Under the pieces are notes generated by a model. It had not been told where the DNA came from. It ran no database searches and saw nothing but the letters and a program-made list of their open reading frames with translations. A stretch of DNA of 63,966 nucleotides from Thermoproteota archaeon (GTDB lineage: Archaea > Korarchaeota > Korarchaeia > Korarchaeales > Korarchaeaceae), in NCBI GenBank assembly GCA_027491435.1, contig JAOZFG010000018.1, positions 1 to 63,966 on the forward strand, given 5' to 3'. Made by a program: the position numbers and the translations under genes. Positions 9,467-17,862 of this stretch are shown here, piece after piece (positions within the stretch are counted from its first letter, which is position 1; each line of letters begins with the position of its first letter).

Positions 9467-10504
9467 ATGCTAAACTTGCCCAGGACGGTGGATTTTAAGG
9501 ATGGGAGAGTCGTTTTAGTAGATCAGAGGGTGTTACCCGAAAAGCTGGCCTTTTACGAGTGTGACACCGTGGAGTGCGTAGCTTACGCCATAAAGAATAT
9601 GGTAGTTAGAGGCGCTCCCGCCATAGGGGCCACAGCCGCTTTCGGCTTGGCCATGAGGGCCCTTCAGATCTCAGAGCTTAGCTACGATCAGTTCATGGAT
9701 GAGATGGATAAAGCAGCCGAAATGTTGAGGTCTACCAGGCCTACTGCTGTGAACCTGTTCTGGGCCATTGACAGGGTGATGGAGGCAGTGAGGTCCTCAC
9801 AGAACCCTGAAGAAAGCGCGGAACTCGCGTTAGAGGAGGCTAGGAGGATAGCTGAGGAAGACGTGTCGAACAACATGAGAATAGGTGAGCACGGGAGTCC
9901 CCTTATAAGGGACGGTTCGACTGTGATGACAATATGCAACGCGGGCTCCCTAGCCACCGTTTGGTACGGAACCGCCACAGCCCCCATGTACAAGTCACTG
10001 GAGGAGGGTAAGAGGTTCCAAGTGATTGCCTTGGAGACGAGGCCCGTCCTCCAGGGGGCGAGAATAACGGCATTTGAACTCTCCAAAGCTGGAATTCCAG
10101 TTAAAGTGATCGTTGACGGGGCAGCGGGTTTCGTTATGAGGGAGTTTGGAGTAGACCTGATAATAACTGGCGCCGATAGGGTGCTGGCTGATGGGACGGT
10201 CTTCAACAAGATAGGCACCTATACCCTCTCGATCTTGGCTAAGGAGCACGGAGTCCCTTTCTTCGTTGCGGCCCCAACGTCTACCTTTGACCTGAAGTCA
10301 AAGAGGTCTGACGTGAGGATAGAGATGAGGGATCCTTCGGAGGTAAAGCAGATAAGGGGGGTCAAGATAGCTCCCGACGACGTGGAAGCGTTAAATCCAG
10401 CGTTTGACATGACTCCTCCTGAGAACGTAACCGGCATAATAACTGAGAAGGGGATAGTTAAGCCCCCACTCAAAAAATCTATATCCCAGCTGTTCGCCCA
10501 CTAA
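9467..10504 (+). CDS. mtnA: Methylthioribose-1-phosphate isomerase family protein (MtnA-like)
   Basis: MtnA converts 5-methylthioribose-1-phosphate to methylthioribulose-1-phosphate in methionine salvage. The 345-residue protein has the family hallmarks: RGAPAIGATA near 49-57, the catalytic Cys in TICNAGSLAT (C157), the catalytic Asp in TGADRV (D237), KIGTYTLS, AAPTSTFD and the C-terminal NPAFDMTPPENVTGIITE. Archaeal homologues can also act on related 5-deoxyribose or ribose-1,5-bisphosphate substrates, but the CNAG/GADR pair favours MtnA or a close aldose-phosphate isomerase. It is tightly packed between the DUF434 gene and a GTPase gene 8 nt downstream. Confidence 0.88.
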   Translation: MLNLPRTVDFKDGRVVLVDQRVLPEKLAFYECDTVECVAYAIKNMVVRGAPAIGATAAFGLAMRALQISELSYDQFMDEMDKAAEMLRSTRPTAVNLFWAIDRVMEAVRSSQNPEESAELALEEARRIAEEDVSNNMRIGEHGSPLIRDGSTVMTICNAGSLATVWYGTATAPMYKSLEEGKRFQVIALETRPVLQGARITAFELSKAGIPVKVIVDGAAGFVMREFGVDLIITGADRVLADGTVFNKIGTYTLSILAKEHGVPFFVAAPTSTFDLKSKRSDVRIEMRDPSEVKQIRGVKIAPDDVEALNPAFDMTPPENVTGIITEKGIVKPPLKKSISQLFAH

Positions 10505-10512
10505 GTGATAAG

Positions 10513-12090
10513 ATGAGATACGGAAGGCCTGAGAGGGAGGAAGGTAACGTAGAGTATAAGCTCAAGCTATCCCCCGGTGATGAGGAGAGATTAGAAAAGC
10601 TAGCTACTCAACTTAACTACAGGCTAAAGGAAGGGGGTGGTGAGGCCTTTTACGAGATTGGCATATCTGACAGCGGTGAGCCGGTGGGCATAAGCGAGGA
10701 GGAGGCCAGGAAGAGCCTCGAAGTTATGGACAAGATAGTTAAGAGGATAGGCGCGACTTACATGGTGGTAAGGAAGGAGAGAGTGGGCCGGGGATACGTT
10801 TACGAACTCCTGATAAGGAGAACCCTGGACGTCCCCCCTGTTCAGGTTTCGGTGGCTTTACTTGGCAACGTGGACGCTGGTAAATCAACCCTCAAGGGAG
10901 TGTTGGTTAGCGGAACGTTGGACGACGGAGATGGCCTAGCCATGAGCAAGGTTGTTAGGTATCTCCACGAATTGAAGTTCAGAAGATCATCCTCAGTGTC
11001 AATACACTTGCTTGGTTTTGACTCCGAGGGGAACTCCGTGAATGAGGGGCTCATCGAGTATGACGAGGCTGAGATCTACCTCAAGTCCACAAAGGTGATT
11101 ACGTTGGTTGACTTGGCTGGCCATGAAAGGTACCTCAAGACAACTCTTAAAGGGGTGTTGGGCTCCACCCCTGACTACGTCGCAATGGTGATGGGGGGAA
11201 ACGCGGGCCCTATAGGGAGTTTCAAGGAACACTTGGGGATCTCAGTCACCCTGAAGATACCCCTCTTCGTGGTAGTGACTAAGGTGGACATGACCCCAAA
11301 GGAAACCTTGAAAAAGAACATTAGAAAGCTCTACTCGCTTCTCAAGCTACCAGGGGTGAATAAGGTCCCCTTCATAGTAAAGGATATGAATGATGTGGCC
11401 ATAGCTGCGAGGAACATGCCCTATGGCAGAGTATCTCCTATATTCATGATCTCTAATGTGACTGGGGAGGGGCTTCCTCTCCTTAAGAAGTTCCTTAACA
11501 TACTCCCTCCCAGATTAGACTGGCACGAGAGGGTGAAGGGCAGGTTCTTAGTTTACATAGACGAGAAGTTCAACGTTACCGGCGTTGGGTTGATCGTATC
11601 AGGATTGATTGAATCAGGAAGGGTGAAAGTCGGGGACAGGCTCCTCATCGGGCCGTTCCACGACGGCAGCTTCAGGACGGTGAGGATCAAGTCAATACAC
11701 GTGAACAGGGTTCCGGTTCAAGAGGCAGAGGCCGGACAATTAGCTACCTTCGCGATAACTAACGTCGACTACAGCGAGGTTAGGAAGGGAATGGTCTTGC
11801 TAGATGTGGATCAGAGGCCCAGGGCGGTAAGGGCCTTCAAGGCGAAGATAAGGGTCCTCCATCACCCGACTACCATTAAGGTCGGTTATGAACCAGTAAT
11901 TCAATTTAAGACAGTCAAACAACCGGCTAAGCTGGTAGAGTCCTCGAAACCTTTTCTGAGAAGTGGAGAGAGGGCTTTGGTCACCTTTAAGTTCATCAAA
12001 AGGCCTGAATACATCACCGTGGACACGGTCTTCCTCTTCAGGGAGGGCAGGACCAAGGGGCTGGGAAAAGTGGTGGAGCTGGTGGGCTGA
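10513..12090 (+). CDS. GTPBP1-like translational GTPase
   Basis: This 525-residue GTPase belongs to the EF1A-related GTPBP1 family (COG5258), linked in eukaryotes to mRNA decay and translation. An N-terminal domain of about 110 residues precedes G1 GNVDAGKST (118-126). The family marker RSSSVSIHLLGFD follows, then G3 DLAGHERYLKT, the family-typical NAGPIGSFKEHL, G4 TKVD, and two beta-barrel domains (VTGVGLIVSGLIESG, then a C-terminal barrel ending FLFREGRTKGLGKVVEL). Length and order match the family. It starts at ATG 10513 just after mtnA and is followed at once by the helicase gene. Confidence 0.88.
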   Translation: MRYGRPEREEGNVEYKLKLSPGDEERLEKLATQLNYRLKEGGGEAFYEIGISDSGEPVGISEEEARKSLEVMDKIVKRIGATYMVVRKERVGRGYVYELLIRRTLDVPPVQVSVALLGNVDAGKSTLKGVLVSGTLDDGDGLAMSKVVRYLHELKFRRSSSVSIHLLGFDSEGNSVNEGLIEYDEAEIYLKSTKVITLVDLAGHERYLKTTLKGVLGSTPDYVAMVMGGNAGPIGSFKEHLGISVTLKIPLFVVVTKVDMTPKETLKKNIRKLYSLLKLPGVNKVPFIVKDMNDVAIAARNMPYGRVSPIFMISNVTGEGLPLLKKFLNILPPRLDWHERVKGRFLVYIDEKFNVTGVGLIVSGLIESGRVKVGDRLLIGPFHDGSFRTVRIKSIHVNRVPVQEAEAGQLATFAITNVDYSEVRKGMVLLDVDQRPRAVRAFKAKIRVLHHPTTIKVGYEPVIQFKTVKQPAKLVESSKPFLRSGERALVTFKFIKRPEYITVDTVFLFREGRTKGLGKVVELVG

Positions 12091-12091
12091 C

Positions 12092-13951
12092 TTGAAAATA
12101 AGGATAAAAGACAAAGTGTTCGAGAAGTCAGTTCCTGAGGAAAAATTTTGGCAAATTCTCAGGAAAATTAAAAAAATATGCAAATTTAACAGGGATCATA
12201 AAGAATGGGTATTTATACCAGAGCGGGCACTGTGTAACGACTACTCCTTCCTCTACAAGGAGTTATCTATCCCCCGCGGCGTAGTGGAATCCGCCGTCAG
12301 GGAGGCTAGGGAGGGCATAATTAGAGAGCTCAAAGACCTGCTAAGGGAAGGTGTGGTGGCATACTATCCCTGTGAGAAGCCGAGATCCCCATTTTACTTA
12401 ACGGATAAATTCGCCATTCTATCTAACAAAAAGGCAAAGGAACTCCTCCTCCGCGAAGGTCCGCTTAAGGCCTTCGAGAGAATAAGCGCCCAGCTCAACA
12501 CGGGCATTTACCCAGAAGAAGCCCTCAAAGTGCTCGGCGACATTCTAAAGATAGTTAAGAGAATAAGGTTTAAAGACGGAATAAAAAAGATGATTATAGA
12601 ACTGGAGGATCCAGAGGAGAAATTAATTAAGTTACTCGAGCCCCTCTTCACCCTCAAATATTATGTTAAAACCTTAACTGAAATTACCGTAAAAGATATA
12701 AGAATAGTTAAACAGAGGTCCTTTAGAGAGCTTGAAGCCCCCTTCTTCTTGTATCATAAGGTTAGGGACATAGCGGAGAAGCAAGGGTATGACGTCGTCG
12801 ACGAGATCTCGTGGCCAGAGGAAAGATTGGATGATCTATCGGCAAATTACGAGCTTTATGACTTTCAGAAGGAGGCAGTAGATGCTTGGGAAAAGCAATC
12901 TATGTTTGGGACGGTGGTCCTTCCGACAGGGGCTGGTAAAACCTACGTGGGGTTGGAGGCCATAAGGAGGGCTTCTATACCGACCTTAGTCTGCGTGGTA
13001 ACTGAGGAGCTAGCGAAGCAGTGGGTTGAGCTTATAGATAAAAAACTCGGGGTGAAGGCAGGCATCTTTACTGGAAAGAAAAAGGAGATAAGGCCTATCA
13101 CGGTGGGTATATACAATTCGGTGGCCAGGCACATAGATAAGCTGTACGACAGATTTGGCTTAATAATATTCGATGAGGTCCACCACGTTCCTGCCCAGAC
13201 CTTCAAAGACGTAGCCCTTCAGGCTAAAGCGAGAAGGAGGCTAGGGCTATCTGCTACTCCGGATAGGGCGGACGGTAATGAACATTTAATCTTCCTCACC
13301 TCCGGAGATGTAGTTTATAAGATGAGTTACATTGAGTTAATGGAGAGAAGTTTCCTAGCTCCGCTGAGGCATCACATTGTTTACGTGAACCTTAATGAGG
13401 ATGAAAAGAGAAAGCTGGCTAGAGAACTTGCTCTTGCTAGAGGGGAGGAGGAAAGGAAGGTCATAGAGAGAAGGTACGCCTTGCAAGCCTCTGAGAAGAT
13501 ACAGAGGATCTTGGAGATAGTCTCCAAGGAGAGAAGCAGGAAGATAATTATATTTACCGAGTATTTGGATCAGGCCGAATCTATTTACAGGGCATTGAAG
13601 GAGGCCGGCTTTAGGGTAGCCTTATTGACTGGTAAGACCAAGAACAGGTACGAAATATTCGAATCGTTCCGAAGAGGAGATGTAAACGTAATCGTGACTA
13701 CCAGAGTATTGGACGAGGGAGTAGATGTACCTGACGCTGATGTGGCCATAATAGCGAGTGGAACCGGTTCTAAGAGACAGATGGCTCAAAGGGTGGGGAG
13801 AGTATTGAGATGGGCGCCCAATAAGGTAGCTGACGTTTATGAAATTGTAACTAAAGGGACAATAGAAGAAAGATTATCCAGAATAAGAAGGAAAGGTCTT
13901 CCAAATCTTTCATACAGGGGAAGAAGGGCCAAACCTTATAAGTTAGGTTAG
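12092..13951 (+). CDS. XPB/Rad25-like superfamily 2 DNA helicase
   Basis: This is a DNA-dependent ATPase/helicase of the archaeal XPB (SSL2) group, implicated in DNA repair or promoter melting. The protein of about 619 residues has a long N-terminal region, Walker A PTGAGKT (about 278-284), DEVH motif II (about 361-364), LSATP (about 387-390) and C-terminal motifs ILDEGVDV-like and MAQRVGRVLRW. TTG 12092 is preferred because it lies 1 nt after the previous stop with GGTGG just upstream; the frame also reads in from 11963 inside the GTPase gene, where it is just overlap. The usual crenarchaeal nuclease partner Bax1 is not adjacent. Its stop codon lies inside the predicted iron box. Confidence 0.88.
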   Translation: MKIRIKDKVFEKSVPEEKFWQILRKIKKICKFNRDHKEWVFIPERALCNDYSFLYKELSIPRGVVESAVREAREGIIRELKDLLREGVVAYYPCEKPRSPFYLTDKFAILSNKKAKELLLREGPLKAFERISAQLNTGIYPEEALKVLGDILKIVKRIRFKDGIKKMIIELEDPEEKLIKLLEPLFTLKYYVKTLTEITVKDIRIVKQRSFRELEAPFFLYHKVRDIAEKQGYDVVDEISWPEERLDDLSANYELYDFQKEAVDAWEKQSMFGTVVLPTGAGKTYVGLEAIRRASIPTLVCVVTEELAKQWVELIDKKLGVKAGIFTGKKKEIRPITVGIYNSVARHIDKLYDRFGLIIFDEVHHVPAQTFKDVALQAKARRRLGLSATPDRADGNEHLIFLTSGDVVYKMSYIELMERSFLAPLRHHIVYVNLNEDEKRKLARELALARGEEERKVIERRYALQASEKIQRILEIVSKERSRKIIIFTEYLDQAESIYRALKEAGFRVALLTGKTKNRYEIFESFRRGDVNVIVTTRVLDEGVDVPDADVAIIASGTGSKRQMAQRVGRVLRWAPNKVADVYEIVTKGTIEERLSRIRRKGLPNLSYRGRRAKPYKLG

Positions 13952-13961
13952 ACTAACATAA
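13943..13961. promoter_or_regulatory. DtxR/IdeR-like iron box upstream of feoAB
   Basis: TTAGGTTAGACTAACATAA agrees with the bacterial DtxR/IdeR consensus TWAGGTTAGSCTAACCTWA at 17 of 19 positions; the mismatches are the central base and one base in the right arm. Its core GTTAG-A-CTAAC is a perfect inverted repeat. It lies 40-60 nt before the feoA start, overlapping the end of the helicase gene, where a metal-bound repressor could block the feo promoter. No such repressor gene lies in this window. Confidence 0.6.
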
Positions 13962-14001
13962 TGGGTAATAACGGCTACCCCCAATTAGGGTGGGCGTGAT
14001 C

Positions 14002-14271
14002 ATGAGAATTGCAGTCCTCTCAGGGGTTCCAGCGGGCTCTAAGGCCAAGGTGATCTCTATAACCGCTGGCAAGGGGAAGGTGAGGAGGCTTATGGAGATG
14101 GGCATACTTCCGGGAGAAATTTTAGAGGTCATCTCCAATTCAGTAGGGCCAGTTATCGTCAGGGTTAGGGGGTCTATGGTAGCCATAGGCCGAGGCATGG
14201 CGTCGAATATACTGGTGGAGGTGATAGGGAATGAAAGTAGACTACACCATAGCGATAGCGGGACCTCCTAA
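14002..14271 (+). CDS. feoA: Ferrous iron transport protein A (FeoA)
   Basis: FeoA is a small cytoplasmic SH3-like partner of FeoB. The protein (89 residues) has the typical RRLMEMGILPGEILEVI core and a C-terminal IGRGMASNILVEV strand. ATG 14002 is preferred over GTG 13990 because GCGTGATC directly precedes it as a ribosome binding site. Its last 41 nt overlap feoB, so the pair is translationally coupled. The iron-box-like palindrome lies just upstream. Confidence 0.92.
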   Translation: MRIAVLSGVPAGSKAKVISITAGKGKVRRLMEMGILPGEILEVISNSVGPVIVRVRGSMVAIGRGMASNILVEVIGNESRLHHSDSGTS

Positions 14272-16330
14272 CGTGGGTAAGAGCACTCTATTCAACAGGC
14301 TCACTGGCGGGGAGGCTCACGTTGCTAACTGGCCAGGGGTCACTTTGGAGAGGAAAGAGGGAGTTCTAAGACACCATGACAAATTACTGAAGGTTGTTGA
14401 CCTCCCTGGAACTTACAGCCTTTCAGCTAACGACTTAGGTGAACTCATAGCCAGGGAGTTCTTGGTGAACGAGAGGCCTGACGCAGTTATCGTGGTTGTA
14501 GACGCCACATCCCTAGATAGAACCCTATATCTAGCAATAATGCTATTAGAGATGTATCCGAAAGCTGTTTTAGCCCTTAATATGGCTGATGCAGCCGAGA
14601 AGAGGGGAATTCACGTAGATTTGGAGGGTTTAGAGAAGAGGTTAGGCGTTCCTGTAGTCATGATATCTGCCCTAAAGGGGGTGGGCGTAGGCTCCCTTCT
14701 AGATAGGGTATTGGAAGTTGCTGAAGGAAGTGTTGGAAGGGAAGAACCGCTTAAGGTGGACTACGACGGGCTCGAACCCTATATAGCAATGCTGGAGGAT
14801 CTTTTAGGTGATATACCAGAAAAGCTAGGGTATCCCAGCAGGTGGCTGGCCGTTAGGCTGCTCGAAGGCGACGAACACATATTAGACAAGGTAAATGAAT
14901 TAGATTCATCTTTGGCTCATTCAATCAATGAATTAATCGAAAAAGCCAAAAAAGAGCTTAATATAAGCCCGGATCTTCTGGCAATTCAATCAAGATATGA
15001 GCTTATAGATCAGTTGGTTGCCAGGTACGTGACGAGGGTCAAGCTGGCGAGGCCTTCCCTTTCAGAGGCCCTAGACAAGGCTCTTTTGAATCCGCTGGCC
15101 GGTCCTCTGCTAGCTACGGCCCTAATATTGAGTACTTTCTTCATAATATTTACGCTTAATACGGGTTTTCCATTAAATTTGTTGTTTGATCTCCTGGGGA
15201 TGGAGAGTATAGCCTCTGCTATAGAGGAAAATAGTTTATCAGGATTATTGGGACGTCTCTTCGAGTCGTTATCAGAGCAGGTCAAGGAGGGGCTCCTGTC
15301 TTCTGGAAGTGAAGAGTGGTTAGCCCTCTTAGTGTCTGATGGAATAATAGGGAGCCTAGGTACTCTAATTTCTTTCGTACCGCTCCTCTTCTTTGCCTAT
15401 GTAATAATGGGGGCTTTTGAGGACAGTGGACTCTTCGCTAGGGCTGCAGTGGTGTATGATAGGTTGTTTAGAAAGTTCGGGCTGTCTGGTAGGGCTTTCT
15501 TCCCTGCTGTTCTGGGCATGGGATGTAACGTGGCTTCGATAATCTCAACTAGAGCCATGGACGACGACAGGGAGAGGGTAGTAACAGCGATGGCTTCTCC
15601 CTTAATACCGTGCCAAGCCAGGTTAGTCGTCCTCTTGGCCCTAGCCGCCTCCGCGTTCGAAGATCCTTTAATGCAGGCCTCGCTCGCAGTAGGCATTTAC
15701 CTGTTAAGCTTTATAATGTTTCTAATCGTATCTGATTTGCTTAATAGATTCGTCTTTAAGATAAGAATTGCCCCTGACCTACTAATGGAACTCCCACCTT
15801 ATCACAGGCCGAGCCTCAGGGTGATATGGTGGTACGCTAGGAGCAACACTGAGCATTTCTTGAGGAAGGCGGGATGGATAATAATGGCCCTAGGAATCTC
15901 GACTTGGTTTTTGCTAAACTTCAACTTTAATGGGTACGTAGGAGATAACGTAACAGCTAGCTTTGCTGCCTCCTTAGGGAAGGCCTTAGTTCCCATAACA
16001 TCTATGATAGGGCTTAACGACTGGAAGTTCGCCTTGGGATTTGAAGTGGGGTTCATAGCCAAGGAAGGGTTAGTAGTGACTTTCTCCAACTTAGCGGGAG
16101 TAGCTGACCCAGTGAAAGCCCTTAGGATACTGGGGCTCACCCCTCTCAAGGCGCTATCTATGGCCTTAGCTATGAACTTCTACGTTCCCTGTCTAGCTAC
16201 TGTAGCAGCTCTAATTACTGAGCTGAGGAGACTGAAGTACGTTTTAATAACTGTGGGATATCAGATGATCTTGGCCTTCGTCTTAGCAGCTGGCGTCTAT
16301 TGGGCAGGAGTCATGCTAGGGTTTGCCTAG
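14231..16330 (+). CDS. feoB: Ferrous iron transporter FeoB
   Basis: FeoB is a membrane Fe(II) importer with an N-terminal G domain. The 699-residue protein has G1 AGPPNVGKST (9-18), the GVTLERKEG switch I region, G3 VVDLPGTYSLS, G4 NMAD and SALKGVG. Then come a helical GDI region and a membrane domain from about residue 290 with the Gate motifs, including LGMGCNVASI (one conserved Cys) and PLIPCQARLVVLL. A second Gate-type repeat follows (VGFIAKEGLVVT, FYVPCLATVAAL). Length is normal for archaeal FeoB. It is translated as a unit with feoA. Confidence 0.95.
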   Translation: MKVDYTIAIAGPPNVGKSTLFNRLTGGEAHVANWPGVTLERKEGVLRHHDKLLKVVDLPGTYSLSANDLGELIAREFLVNERPDAVIVVVDATSLDRTLYLAIMLLEMYPKAVLALNMADAAEKRGIHVDLEGLEKRLGVPVVMISALKGVGVGSLLDRVLEVAEGSVGREEPLKVDYDGLEPYIAMLEDLLGDIPEKLGYPSRWLAVRLLEGDEHILDKVNELDSSLAHSINELIEKAKKELNISPDLLAIQSRYELIDQLVARYVTRVKLARPSLSEALDKALLNPLAGPLLATALILSTFFIIFTLNTGFPLNLLFDLLGMESIASAIEENSLSGLLGRLFESLSEQVKEGLLSSGSEEWLALLVSDGIIGSLGTLISFVPLLFFAYVIMGAFEDSGLFARAAVVYDRLFRKFGLSGRAFFPAVLGMGCNVASIISTRAMDDDRERVVTAMASPLIPCQARLVVLLALAASAFEDPLMQASLAVGIYLLSFIMFLIVSDLLNRFVFKIRIAPDLLMELPPYHRPSLRVIWWYARSNTEHFLRKAGWIIMALGISTWFLLNFNFNGYVGDNVTASFAASLGKALVPITSMIGLNDWKFALGFEVGFIAKEGLVVTFSNLAGVADPVKALRILGLTPLKALSMALAMNFYVPCLATVAALITELRRLKYVLITVGYQMILAFVLAAGVYWAGVMLGFA

Positions 16331-16364
16331 CCTCCTTTTATTTTCATCTTTCAAATAATTTCGT

Positions 16365-16862
16365 ATGGACGAGCTGGACTCCAGAATACTCCGAGAGTTG
16401 TCCAAAGATGGTAGAATTCCAGTTAAGGTCTTAGCGGAGAGGATTGGTGTTCCTAGGACTACAGTTGCGTTAAGAATGAGGAAATTAGTGGATTCTGGGG
16501 TCATCAAGGGATTCTACGCTGAGATAGACTATAAGAAGCTTGATTATACCATAACCTCGTTCGTCCTCATACAGGTCAAGAGGGGAAAGCCCATACAGGG
16601 CAAGTCTAACCAGGAAGTCTTGGCCGAGAACTTGGTAAAAGAGCTTTCTAAAAGAGATGGGCTACCTTGGATAGAGGAAGCTCACATAGTGACCGGGGAC
16701 TTCGACTTACTCCTAAAGGTGAGGGCAAAATCCATGGAAGAGCTTACCAAATTCCTGATCGCTGAGCTAGCAAAGTATCCAGACGTTGAGAGGACTCACA
16801 CAATGATAGTGTTGGAGACCCCACACGAGGGGAGGATACCTCCTGAAAAGCTCAAGGTTTGA
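16365..16862 (+). CDS. Lrp/AsnC-family transcriptional regulator
   Basis: This 165-residue protein has an N-terminal helix-turn-helix starting MDELDSRILRELSKDGRIPVK, with PRTTVALRMRKLVDSGVI as the recognition region, and a C-terminal RAM ligand-binding/oligomerisation domain (EEAHIVTGDFDLLLKVRA). This is the standard archaeal Lrp/AsnC layout. A TATA-like CAAATAATTT lies just before ATG 16365. Its 3' end overlaps the convergent cyclo-ligase-like gene by 11 nt. The target and effector are not known; feoB lies 35 nt upstream in the same direction. Confidence 0.9.
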   Translation: MDELDSRILRELSKDGRIPVKVLAERIGVPRTTVALRMRKLVDSGVIKGFYAEIDYKKLDYTITSFVLIQVKRGKPIQGKSNQEVLAENLVKELSKRDGLPWIEEAHIVTGDFDLLLKVRAKSMEELTKFLIAELAKYPDVERTHTMIVLETPHEGRIPPEKLKV

Positions 16863-17544
16863 GCTCTGACAGCAAAGGTATCTCCTCCAGCAACTCATCG
16901 CTGACCTTTTCCCAAAGTATCCTCGGGCGTCCCCTCCTGCCCGTCCTTATTATCCTGGTAGGGGTGACTATCAAGCTTACGGGCATGTCGTGCTCCTCGG
17001 AAGGGATCTCCTTCAGGACTTGGAGGTCATGCACTGTTGTGGCCACTGGAGTATCCTCTGTGATGGCCCCGATCTCCCCTAGAATCCCGTATTCCAGGTC
17101 TGAGTATCCATGCCCCTTACCTACCCTGTTGCCAGACTCGTCGACTGCCACGGATCCGGTGACCTTCATATCGATCCTAGGAACGTTAAGCCTCACGTTA
17201 ATCCCGTGCTTAAACGCCCCCTTGATGGATGAGGCCTCCCAGTAATTTTTCGGCATTATTTTCGACGGATCTAGTAGGAGAAAGCCCTTCCTCAGCCGAG
17301 GGGTCGACATGATAACAACTTTTCCCTGCATCAGCGCCAGGTGCCTAACGAACCTTTGAGGGGAATCCGGATTAACGAATATCACGGAAGAAGACCTCCA
17401 CTCGGGCGTCTTAGAAAGGTTTACAGCGGCAATTTCTGCCCCCTTAAAGTTAGGTATCCTCCCCTCTACAGGGAAGGGGAATCTGGCAACTCCCCTCTCC
17501 ACCAAGAGGTTCCAGACGTATCTCCTTATATCTTCCTTATTCAA
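16852..17544 (-). CDS. 5-formyltetrahydrofolate cyclo-ligase-like protein
   Basis: This 230-residue protein belongs to the archaeal branch of the 5-formyl-THF cyclo-ligase family (COG0212), whose bacterial members make 5,10-methenyl-THF with ATP. Signs are the N-terminal DIRRYVWNLLVERGVARFPF and the conserved VGKGHGYSDLEYGIL near 140-155, plus the TTVHDLQVL segment. Archaeal members lack several folate-site features, so the substrate (folate or another pterin) is uncertain. It converges with the Lrp gene and is divergent from the wHTH/zinc-ribbon gene at 17569 with only 24 nt between starts. Confidence 0.8.
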   Translation of the reverse strand: MNKEDIRRYVWNLLVERGVARFPFPVEGRIPNFKGAEIAAVNLSKTPEWRSSSVIFVNPDSPQRFVRHLALMQGKVVIMSTPRLRKGFLLLDPSKIMPKNYWEASSIKGAFKHGINVRLNVPRIDMKVTGSVAVDESGNRVGKGHGYSDLEYGILGEIGAITEDTPVATTVHDLQVLKEIPSEEHDMPVSLIVTPTRIIRTGRRGRPRILWEKVSDELLEEIPLLSELKP

Positions 17545-17568
17545 GTAGCTACACCCCGAGGTGTTTAG

Positions 17569-17862
17569 ATGAGCTTTAGGGAGAGGATAATGGAGGTTCT
17601 ATTAAATACTAACGAGCCTCTCACGGCCGAACAGATAGCCGTTATGGCTGGCTTGGATCCATCTCAGTCCAGAGAAGTTTACGAGCACTTGAGGCACATA
17701 GCTAAGACCGTGAGGGCAAAATATGGGAAAGTCCTGTACATGCAGCCAGCCGAGTGCAGGAAGTGTGGTTACGTGTTCAACTCAGACAAACCTAAGAAGC
17801 CCAGTAAATGCCCCAGGTGCGGTAGCACTTGGATAGAGCCGCCGAGGTTCATCATCAAGTGA
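17569..17862 (+). CDS. Winged-helix plus zinc-ribbon transcriptional regulator (COG3357-like)
   Basis: This 97-residue protein joins an N-terminal winged-helix domain (EPLTAEQIAVMAGLDPSQS) to a C-terminal zinc ribbon with CRKCGYVF and CPRCGSTWIEPPRF, a small two-domain type conserved in archaea. It is probably a transcription regulator or a general transcription accessory factor. ATG 17569 gives the whole family length. It overlaps the convergent M20 peptidase gene by 8 nt at the 3' end. Confidence 0.85.
   Translation: MSFRERIMEVLLNTNEPLTAEQIAVMAGLDPSQSREVYEHLRHIAKTVRAKYGKVLYMQPAECRKCGYVFNSDKPKKPSKCPRCGSTWIEPPRFIIK

Noticed and set aside
9467-10504. Assignment of the MtnA-like gene as eIF2B subunit or ribose-1,5-bisphosphate isomerase
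   Set aside because: The CNAGSLAT and GADR motifs with NPAFDMTP favour MtnA; alternative aldose-phosphate substrates remain possible but were not preferred.
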